From: Patescibacteria group bacterium
GTDB lineage: Bacteria; Patescibacteriota; Minisyncoccia; Minisyncoccales; PEYH01
Assembly (NCBI GenBank): GCA_018901715.1
Contig: JAHIEL010000004.1
Coordinates: 1 to 5,647, forward strand
Length of the DNA stretch: 5,647 nt
Direction: 5' to 3'
Shown: in pieces, positions 1 through 5,399 of the stretch
How positions within the stretch are numbered: the stretch's first letter is position 1
How the letters are laid out: each line of letters starts with the position of its first letter
Made by a program: the position numbers and the translations under genes
The notes under the pieces: model-generated
Told to the model about the DNA's origin: nothing
Seen by the model: the letters and a program-made list of their open reading frames with translations, nothing else
Databases searched by the model: none

Positions 1-1
1 A

Positions 2-82
2 ATAGATTCTAAAAATTTTTTAGACCCAAAAATTCTTAAAGATATAGGTTTTGATTATTATGGCATTGGTGTTAAAAATTAA
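2..82 (+). CDS. Nucleotide-sugar dehydrogenase (UDP-glucose/GDP-mannose dehydrogenase family), C-terminal end only
   Basis: Only the last 26 codons are in the window, ending in TAA. The peptide contains DSKNFLDPKILKDIGF followed by YYGIG. This matches the typical C-terminus of UDP-glucose/GDP-mannose dehydrogenases, which has the pattern D-x-R/K-N-x-x-D-P-x-x-L-x-x-x-G-F-x-Y-x-G-I-G. That family oxidises the C6 hydroxyl of a UDP- or GDP-sugar to a uronic acid with two NAD+, in the cytoplasm. The catalytic Cys and NAD domain lie outside the window, so the substrate cannot be judged. It ends 11 bases before the SDR gene on the same strand and is probably co-transcribed with it. The family call rests on a short but characteristic tail. 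Confidence 0.72.
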   Translation: MDSKNFLDPKILKDIGFDYYGIGVKN

Positions 83-93
83 AATACGAAAAT

Positions 94-924
94 ATGTTAC
101 TAAAAAATAAAATAGCAATAATTACTGGGGCAGGCGGTGGCATAGGCAGCACCATTGCTCATACGTTTGTTCAGCAAGGATGTAGTGTTATTTTAGTTGA
201 CCGCGCAAAATCAAATTTAGAGAGAATTTCTGAAGAATTAAAAAAATACAATTCTGAATTTTTGTCTATAACAACTGACGCTTGTGATAAAAAAGAAGTA
301 GACAGTGCAGTTGACTCCGTTTTAAAGAGATTTGCTAAGATAGATATTCTGATTAATGCCGCAGGCATTCAGGGACCCATAGGGCCACTTCTAAATAATG
401 ATGTTGATAAATGGATTGAGACAATAAATGTAAACCTTAATGCCACTATGTTGTTTATAAAGACGCTTTTGCCGATTATGATGAAACAAGGTTCAGGAAA
501 AATTATAAATTTTTCAGGTGGTGGAGCTTTTAACTCGCGACCAAATTTTTCAGCTTATGCCACCTCAAAAGCAGGGGTTGTTCGTCTTACAGAAACTTTA
601 GCTGAAGAAGTAAAAAAATATAATATTCAAGTTAATGCAATTTCTCCGGGCGCGGTGAACACCAAAATGTTAGAGCAAGTGCTTGAGTCAGGGGCAGAGG
701 CCGCTGGAACCGAATTCTACAAAAAATCAATAAAGCAAAAACAAGATGGCGGAGACCCGCCTCAATTAGCAGCTGATCTGGCATTATTTTTATCTTCAGA
801 AAAATCTTATAACTTGAGTGGTAAGACAATAAGCGCTAAATGGGATAGTTGGAGGGACTGGAATAAGGAAGATATTTCAAAAATTATGTTATCTGATCTT
901 TATACTTTAAGAAGAATAATATGA
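94..924 (+). CDS. SDR-family NAD(P)-dependent oxidoreductase with C-terminal extension
   Basis: A 276-residue cytoplasmic short-chain dehydrogenase/reductase. Visible motifs are the cofactor loop TGAGGGIG (residues 11-18), Asp36 at the end of the second strand (suggesting NAD(H) over NADP(H)), NAAG (88-91), the NVNL Asn (114), and the active-site YATSK with Tyr155 and Lys159, followed by the NAISPGAVNT segment (181-190). The position that normally holds the catalytic Ser aligns with Gly142 in FSGGGAF, with Ser141 next to it. The usual C-terminal GG-rich end is replaced by SAKWDSW and a charged tail of about 25 residues ending SDLYTLRRII, so the protein is longer than the usual 245-255. The ATG lies 11 bases after the upstream dehydrogenase and has no clear Shine-Dalgarno. 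Its stop overlaps the next start as ATGA, which implies translational coupling. The neighbours suggest action on a nucleotide sugar or sugar precursor, but the substrate is unknown. Confidence 0.9.
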   Translation: MLLKNKIAIITGAGGGIGSTIAHTFVQQGCSVILVDRAKSNLERISEELKKYNSEFLSITTDACDKKEVDSAVDSVLKRFAKIDILINAAGIQGPIGPLLNNDVDKWIETINVNLNATMLFIKTLLPIMMKQGSGKIINFSGGGAFNSRPNFSAYATSKAGVVRLTETLAEEVKKYNIQVNAISPGAVNTKMLEQVLESGAEAAGTEFYKKSIKQKQDGGDPPQLAADLALFLSSEKSYNLSGKTISAKWDSWRDWNKEDISKIMLSDLYTLRRII

Positions 925-1937
925 GAGTAGGAATAATCGGGCTTGGTCGTCAGGGTTGGCGCCGAGCTGAAGCAATAAAACAAACAAGCGATAAAATAAT
1001 TATAGGAGCTACTGAAAAAATAAACGAGAATTCAAACCTATTCTCTAAAAGTTTTGAATGTGAAGTTACTAATAATTGGAAAGATTTAGTTAAAAGAAAA
1101 GATATTGATATTGTGGTAGTTTGTACTCCGCCAAATCTGCATAAAGATATGGTAATTAGCGCTCTTAGAGCTAAAAAACATGTTTTATGTGAAAAGCCCT
1201 TAGCTTTGAATGTTGAAGAAGCGAAAACAATATTAAAAGAAGTAAAAAAAAGTGGGCATAAATTAAAATGCGGTTTTAATATTCGTCATCATCCGTCAAT
1301 ATCTTTAGCAAAGAAATGGGTAGATAAAGGATTAATTGGAAAATTAATTTTTATTCGCTGTCGTTATGGAATTGTCGGGAGAGAAGGATATGAGAAAGAT
1401 TGGCGAGTTAAAAAAGAAATCAGTGGAGGGGGGCAATTAATGGACCAGGGAATGCATGCCTTGGATTTATCTCGTTGGTTTTTAGGTGAATTTAAAGAGG
1501 TTATTGGAAGCATCTCAACTAATTTTTGGAAAATTGCTCCTTTAGAGGATAATGTTTTTGCCATTCTTAAAACTAAAGAAGACCAGACAGCTTTTTGCCA
1601 TATCAGTTGGACACAATGGAAAAATTTATTTTCCTTTGAGATTTATGGAGAAGATGGTTATCTTACATCTGAAGGATTGGGCGGAAGTTATGGATTAGAG
1701 AACCTGGTTTTTGGAAAGAGGGATTTTAAAAAACCTTTTACCCAGAAAATAATTAAATTTAAGGATAAAGATTTCTCTTGGCTTGAAGAATGGAAGGAAT
1801 TTACATCAGCGATAAAAAAAGACCAGCAACCAATGGGTTCTGGTTATGACGGCTTTATGGCGCTCAAGCTGGCTGAAGCTCTTTATAAATCAGCCAAGAC
1901 AAAGAAAATGGTAAAATTAAATCAAGATTTAAGATAA
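921..1937 (+). CDS. Gfo/Idh/MocA-family oxidoreductase
   Basis: A 338-residue NAD(P)-dependent sugar oxidoreductase, normal length for the family. The N-terminal Rossmann fold begins at once with GIIGLGRQG (residues 4-12). It has VVVCTPPNLH (65-74) and the family signature EKPL (91-94), whose Lys92 usually contributes to catalysis. The C-terminal alpha/beta domain has GGGQLMDQGMHALDL (169-183), with Asp175 and His179 in the DxxxH catalytic arrangement. These enzymes oxidise or reduce a hydroxyl/keto group of sugars or nucleotide sugars, for example the 3-position of UDP-GlcNAc-uronate in WlbA/WbpB. No partner aminotransferase is visible here, so that specific role is not supported. The start overlaps the SDR stop by four bases, so the two probably act in one pathway. 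The 3' end overlaps the convergent epimerase gene by 16 bases. Confidence 0.92.
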   Translation: MRVGIIGLGRQGWRRAEAIKQTSDKIIIGATEKINENSNLFSKSFECEVTNNWKDLVKRKDIDIVVVCTPPNLHKDMVISALRAKKHVLCEKPLALNVEEAKTILKEVKKSGHKLKCGFNIRHHPSISLAKKWVDKGLIGKLIFIRCRYGIVGREGYEKDWRVKKEISGGGQLMDQGMHALDLSRWFLGEFKEVIGSISTNFWKIAPLEDNVFAILKTKEDQTAFCHISWTQWKNLFSFEIYGEDGYLTSEGLGGSYGLENLVFGKRDFKKPFTQKIIKFKDKDFSWLEEWKEFTSAIKKDQQPMGSGYDGFMALKLAEALYKSAKTKKMVKLNQDLR

Positions 1938-2854
1938 TCTCTTATTCCTTGTTCAAGAGTATATTCTGGTTCCCAATTTAAATATTTTTTTGTCGAGACA
2001 ATATCAGCTTCAGTATAGTATTGATAAGAGTCCTTGAATGAATTTATTTGATATTCTGGTTCTAAGTTAGTTCCTATAAATTTATTTAATATATTTATGA
2101 CCTCATTAAAGATTATGGCTTTTCCTGTTCCAATATTGAAAATACCATTTCTTTTTGCATCAAGAGCAAGTAGATTAGAATTTACCACATCTTTTACATA
2201 GACAAAATCTCTTTTTTGTTTGCCGCCATCAAAAAGCATAGGCCTTTTGCCCTTTTTCATTTCAGAGTAGAATTTCCAGATTAAGCTTCCTTTAGTTTCT
2301 GTTACTTTGTATTTTTCATTTGGCCCATAGACAATGAAATATCTTAAGCCAACTAATTTTTTTTCTCCAAACAAGTTAAAGTATTTTCTAGCAATATTAT
2401 CAATAATTAACTTTGAGAAGCTATAAGCATTGAGCGGAAGTTCTCCTTCGCCTACTTTCATTGGGGCAGGAGAATTGCCATAAACACCGCTGGAGGAGGC
2501 ATAAACAAGGTGAGTATTATGGGATAGGGCGTAATCTAAGATTCTCCTGAAACTTTCAATATTTTCATAAATAACTTTTCGCTCTTCATCTCTGGAAATA
2601 ATAGTGTCGGTAATCGCGGCTTGATGGAAAATAATATCTAAATCAAGAAAATCTTTTTCTAAATCAATATCCAGGATGTTAGCGGCAACAATATCTCCCT
2701 TGAATCCTGATAGATTCTGGAAATGGCCTGACGAGAAGTTATCAATCACGAAAATTTCCGCTTCAGGGTATTTTTCCTGAATTGTCATTACTAAATTTGA
2801 GCCAATAAAACCAGCCCCCCCAGTTATTAAGATTTTCTTTTTGTTCAAATCCAT
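1922..2854 (-). CDS. NAD-dependent sugar epimerase/dehydratase, HldD/GalE-like extended SDR
   Basis: A 310-residue extended SDR acting on nucleotide sugars in the cytoplasm. Motifs are TGGAGFIGSN (11-20) for NAD binding, Asp38 after the second strand, FHQAA (76-80), YASSSGVYG (118-126) with the catalytic Ser region, Tyr144 and Lys148 in YSFSK, and KRDFVYVKDV (214-223). The C-terminal half, RYF.VYGP then KGS then LFDGG..KRDFVYV..V, reads most like ADP-L-glycero-D-manno-heptose 6-epimerase (HldD/RfaD). By hand alignment, Lys189 (KGS) sits where the E. coli catalytic Lys178 lies, after an insertion of about six residues. The normally conserved Asn of RYFNVYGP is Ile174. A UDP-hexose or UDP-HexNAc 4-epimerase remains possible, so no gene name is given. 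It is a single gene facing both the Gfo/Idh/MocA gene (16-base 3' overlap) and away from the GT2 gene (32-base gap). No Shine-Dalgarno is seen before the ATG. Confidence 0.85.
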   Translation of the reverse strand: MDLNKKKILITGGAGFIGSNLVMTIQEKYPEAEIFVIDNFSSGHFQNLSGFKGDIVAANILDIDLEKDFLDLDIIFHQAAITDTIISRDEERKVIYENIESFRRILDYALSHNTHLVYASSSGVYGNSPAPMKVGEGELPLNAYSFSKLIIDNIARKYFNLFGEKKLVGLRYFIVYGPNEKYKVTETKGSLIWKFYSEMKKGKRPMLFDGGKQKRDFVYVKDVVNSNLLALDAKRNGIFNIGTGKAIIFNEVINILNKFIGTNLEPEYQINSFKDSYQYYTEADIVSTKKYLNWEPEYTLEQGIRDYLKS

Positions 2855-2886
2855 ATTATTATTAGTTTAAAATAAAAGAAAAATTT
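2855..2886. promoter_or_regulatory. Divergent intergenic gap between the epimerase and GT2 genes, possible promoter region
   Basis: All but two of these 32 bases are A or T, and they separate two divergent start codons. On the plus strand TAAAAT (2868-2873) matches TATAAT at five of six positions, which would give the GT2 transcript a leader of only about six bases. On the minus strand ACTAAT (2866-2861) sits six bases before the epimerase ATG but matches only four of six. No supporting -35 boxes at normal spacing were found. The gap must carry, or closely adjoin, the starts of two transcripts unless the genes are read from farther away. Confidence 0.25.
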
Positions 2887-4020
2887 ATGCAACTAATTCT
2901 TTGGCTTTCAGCATCCTTGATTTTATATTGCTATCTTGGCTATCCCTTAATATTAATGGTTTTAGGGTTGTTTTTTGGAAAAGAAATAAAAAAAGGAAAG
3001 ATTACCCCATCAATTTCTTTATTAATCTGTGCGCATAACGAGGAAAAGGTAATAGAAAATAAGATTAAAAATAGTTTAGCCCTAGATTATCCAAAAGATA
3101 AATTAGAAGTCATAGTTGCTTCCGAATCAAATGATAAAACAGATGAGATAGTTGAGAAATACAAAGGAGAAGGAGTGAAACTTTTTGCTTATCCTAAGAA
3201 AAAGGGAAAACCATATACTATTTATCGGACTTTGCCTAAGTGTAAGGGAAAAATTATTATTTTTACTGATGCCAACGCAATGTTTAGAAAAGATGCCGTT
3301 AGAAAGTTAGTCAGAAATTTTAACGATCCACGCATTGGCTGTGTCTCTGGAGAATTAAAATATATTAATCCCGGGAATGTCTCTATTGGAGAAAGCGAAG
3401 GAATTTACTGGAAATACGAAATTTTACTAAAAAGATTAGAAAGCAAAATCTATTCAGTTTTAGGAGCAAACGGTTCTATTTATGCTATGAGAAAAGAGCT
3501 TTATAGCCCTTTATCAGAATATCGAGGAGATGATTTTGATTTGCCAATTCGGGTAGCCCAACAAGGATATGGAGTAGTGTGGGAACCAGAAGCTATTTCT
3601 GAAGAAAAGGTTTATTCTGAAGCAAAGAAAGCATTTAAAAAGAAAATAATTATTGTGGGTTGGCATTTTAGGGGAGCTTTTCTTTTGCTCAAAGATAGCG
3701 TTAAGAAGTTTCAGCCACTTTTAATTTTTCAATTGATTTCTCACAAAATTCTAAGATGGATGATACCGTTTTTTCTAATTCTAATATTTTTAACCAATAC
3801 TTTTTTGTTAACCAATGTTTTTTACCTGATTTTGTTCATTGGACAAATTGTTTTTTATAGCTTGGCGATTTTGAGCTGTTGTCAAGAAAGAAAAGGGAGA
3901 AAGCTCAATAAGCTAATGAATCTTATCCATTATTTTTGTGTAGTTAATTTAGCTGCCTTAGTGGGAATAATTAAAGGCCTATTAAGACAACAAAAAACAA
4001 CATGGGAAAAGCTTAGGTAA
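2887..4020 (+). CDS. Membrane-anchored family 2 glycosyltransferase
   Basis: A 377-residue processive-type GT2 protein. An N-terminal membrane segment (about residues 3-30) precedes the GT-A domain, which opens with ISLLICAHNEE (43-53). The nucleotide-binding region is VASESNDKT (77-85), with Glu80 near where Asp is usual. The metal-binding DxD equivalent is Asp128-Ala-Asn130 in FTDANAMF. An acceptor-side GANGSIYAMRKE (193-204) and GDDFDLP (214-220) provide the likely catalytic base Asp215/Asp216. A GWHFRG segment (258-263) precedes the C-terminal membrane part, with helices near 290-309, 311-332 and 346-366. It would transfer a sugar from a nucleotide donor to a lipid-linked acceptor on the inner face of the membrane. 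Donor and linkage are unknown. The ATG follows an A-rich stretch without a real Shine-Dalgarno. The 3' end stops 26 bases from the convergent sugar transferase gene. Confidence 0.92.
   Translation: MQLILWLSASLILYCYLGYPLILMVLGLFFGKEIKKGKITPSISLLICAHNEEKVIENKIKNSLALDYPKDKLEVIVASESNDKTDEIVEKYKGEGVKLFAYPKKKGKPYTIYRTLPKCKGKIIIFTDANAMFRKDAVRKLVRNFNDPRIGCVSGELKYINPGNVSIGESEGIYWKYEILLKRLESKIYSVLGANGSIYAMRKELYSPLSEYRGDDFDLPIRVAQQGYGVVWEPEAISEEKVYSEAKKAFKKKIIIVGWHFRGAFLLLKDSVKKFQPLLIFQLISHKILRWMIPFFLILIFLTNTFLLTNVFYLILFIGQIVFYSLAILSCCQERKGRKLNKLMNLIHYFCVVNLAALVGIIKGLLRQQKTTWEKLR
3790..3825 (+). repeat. In-frame 18-base tandem duplication in the GT2 membrane region
   Basis: Two adjacent 18-base units (3790-3807 and 3808-3825) share TTAACCAAT followed by a T-rich half and are identical at 14 of 18 positions. 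They encode LTNTFL and LTNVFY (residues 302-313), in or between the C-terminal membrane helices. The repeat adds six residues without breaking the frame. It may be a small slippage duplication or convergent low-complexity membrane sequence. Confidence 0.5.
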
Positions 4021-4046
4021 GAATTTATCTTTGAACTAGTTATTTA

Positions 4047-5363
4047 TTATTTTTTGAAAAATAGTTGAAAGGTTTTTAAAAGTATTGACAGGTCTAAGAA
4101 CAAAGACCTATTTTTTATATAATACAAATCATATTGAAATTTTTCAAAACTATCACTTATTGTTCTTCCGTATCTAAATTTAATTTGTGCCCAGCCGGTA
4201 AAACCGGGCTTTATTAAATGCCTAAGATGATAATGAGGGATTTGTTTTTTTAATTCCTGCATAAACTCCGGGCGCTCGGGTCTTGGGCCAACCAGTGAAA
4301 TGTCGCCTTTGATTATATTAAGCATTTGGGGCAGTTCATCTAAGTGAGCGGTTCTTAAAAATTTTCCTATTCTTGTTATGCGCGGGTCATTCTTTTCAGC
4401 CCAGACCGCTCCATTTTTTTCTTCACAGCTTTTCATAGAGCGAAACTTTACCAACCAGAACCCTATTCCATCTTTGCCTATTCTTTTTTGTTGACAAAAA
4501 GTTGGGCCCCTAGTGTTTATTTTAATCATTAAGGCAATCAACAGCCAGAAAGGAGATGTTAAAATCAGAATTAAGCAGGCCAGCACTATATCAGCAGTCC
4601 TTTTCATCTTGTCTTCTATTCCTCTTTTTCCTTCCTTTAGATTTTCTAAAAACCAGAGATAATCCAGATGGTCAACAGGTATTTTTTGAAAGATTATTTC
4701 ATACGCTCTTGTAATATCAAGGATATTAACATTATGCACTAAACAATTATATAATTGCTCTTTAAGTTCTTTATTGGAAGACAGCTCTTTGACAGCAACA
4801 ATGATAGTATTTATGTTAGAGTTTTTTATCTTTTCAGATAAATTAGAAATAGTATTAACCGGGATTACTTCTATTAACTCATATCCAAGATGAGGATTAT
4901 CTTTGATGGCTAAGGCGAGATTTTCTGATTCTTTAGTAAGCTCTATAATTACCACTCGGTTCTTGAAAAATGAACTAAATAGTTGTAGAAATATCTTACG
5001 CCAAAGAAATAGAAATATTCCTAATATTGAAATCAAGATAAGAAGATTTGTTTTTGGAGTTATGTTAGAAATAGTGTAAAAGAAGATGATTCCAGCGATA
5101 AGACAGGTAAACATTGCCAGGATCATCCTTACTGTGAAAGATATACCTTTTTTTAATAAATCAAGTTCATAAAGGTCAAACACAAAGAAAATAAATAGCC
5201 ACATTAGGTATAAAACAGAGAATGGAAGCAGATGGTTCGCGAGATTTGTTTCAGAAAAGCTTTGACCATAACGCAAAATTAAGGTTATAATCAAACAAAG
5301 ATAGAGGATGATAAGATCTCCGCAGAAAAGAATTATCTTTCTAAAAATTAGTTTATTAAACAT
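4047..5363 (-). CDS. Polyisoprenyl-phosphate sugar-1-phosphate transferase (WbaP/WcaJ-type initiating sugar transferase)
   Basis: A 438-residue membrane enzyme that would start glycan assembly by moving a hexose-1-phosphate from a UDP-sugar to undecaprenyl phosphate. Four N-terminal helices (about 9-31, 43-66, 79-100, 106-125) are followed by a soluble CoA-binding-like Rossmann domain (about 135-230), whose usual Gly-rich loop is degenerate (IIELTKESENLA). The catalytic bacterial sugar transferase domain spans about 252-437. It has KRTADIVLA, the Ser270-Pro271 kink of the re-entrant helix, FCQQKRIGKDG (289-299), KFRSMK (306-311), the Asp342-Glu343 catalytic pair in LDELPQ, VGPRPERPEF (358-367) and PGFTGWAQI (386-394). 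An in-frame TAG four codons upstream, with no ATG between, fixes the start. The first sugar (Glc, Gal or an N-acetyl sugar) cannot be told. It diverges from the next gene over only 20 bases. Confidence 0.95.
   Translation of the reverse strand: MFNKLIFRKIILFCGDLIILYLCLIITLILRYGQSFSETNLANHLLPFSVLYLMWLFIFFVFDLYELDLLKKGISFTVRMILAMFTCLIAGIIFFYTISNITPKTNLLILISILGIFLFLWRKIFLQLFSSFFKNRVVIIELTKESENLALAIKDNPHLGYELIEVIPVNTISNLSEKIKNSNINTIIVAVKELSSNKELKEQLYNCLVHNVNILDITRAYEIIFQKIPVDHLDYLWFLENLKEGKRGIEDKMKRTADIVLACLILILTSPFWLLIALMIKINTRGPTFCQQKRIGKDGIGFWLVKFRSMKSCEEKNGAVWAEKNDPRITRIGKFLRTAHLDELPQMLNIIKGDISLVGPRPERPEFMQELKKQIPHYHLRHLIKPGFTGWAQIKFRYGRTISDSFEKFQYDLYYIKNRSLFLDLSILLKTFQLFFKK
4090..4116 (+). 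terminator. Putative intrinsic terminator for the GT2 gene, located inside the convergent sugar transferase gene
   Basis: AGGTCT (4090-4095) and AGACCT (4104-4109) form a perfect six-base-pair stem with an eight-base A-rich loop. One A and a run of six T (4111-4116) follow on the plus strand. This is the layout of a rho-independent terminator for transcripts leaving the GT2 gene, about 70 bases after its stop. On the minus strand it codes for part of the sugar transferase C-terminus (around NRSLFLDLS). The stem is short with three G-C pairs, so strength is uncertain. Confidence 0.45.
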
Positions 5364-5369
5364 TAACCT

Positions 5370-5399
5370 ATTCTAATTCATTTATGGGTAAAAAATCAA
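5370..5399 (-). promoter_or_regulatory. Putative sigma-70-type promoter for the sugar transferase gene, leaderless layout
   Basis: Reading the minus strand, TTGATT (5399-5394, four of six matches to TTGACA) is followed after 18 bases by TAGAAT (5375-5370, five of six matches to TATAAT). Six bases then separate it from the ATG at 5363, so the expected start of transcription falls on or next to the A of the start codon. The only Shine-Dalgarno-like bases, AGG, lie three bases before the ATG, too close to work normally. The -35 box lies inside the start of the divergent gene. AT-rich DNA gives chance matches, so this needs transcript-end data. Confidence 0.45.
5372..5377 (+). promoter_or_regulatory. 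Putative -10 element for the partial membrane-protein gene, leaderless layout
   Basis: TCTAAT matches TATAAT at five of six positions and is followed by exactly six bases before ATG 5384, so transcription would start at the start codon. It overlaps the opposite-strand TAGAAT by four bases. No convincing -35 box is seen 16-18 bases upstream, and no Shine-Dalgarno is present. Confidence 0.35.

Noticed and set aside
171..368. Minus-strand reading frame of 65 codons inside the SDR gene
   Set aside because: It lies wholly antisense to a gene with clear SDR motifs, and its product resembles no family. The same holds for the frames at 632-829 and 1364-1564.
1870..1896. Hairpin with 7-bp arms (TGGCTGA / TCAGCCA) near the end of the Gfo/Idh/MocA gene, 26 bases beyond the epimerase stop on the minus strand
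   Set aside because: The stem is good, but the loop is 13 bases and no T-run follows on either strand, so it does not qualify as an intrinsic terminator. It may be a chance structure in coding sequence.
1948..1957. CTTGTTCAAG inverted repeat after the Gfo/Idh/MocA stop, with a T-run about 40 bases later
   Set aside because: The stem has only four pairs with a two-base loop, and the T-run at about 1987-1992 is not adjacent, so it is not a terminator.
4034..4063. Palindrome AACTAGTT and the AT-only repeat TATTTTT-TG-AAAAATA at the GT2/sugar transferase junction
   Set aside because: The first is too short and has no loop. The second has no G-C pairs and lies in the last codons of the sugar transferase gene. 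Neither supports a terminator or an operator.
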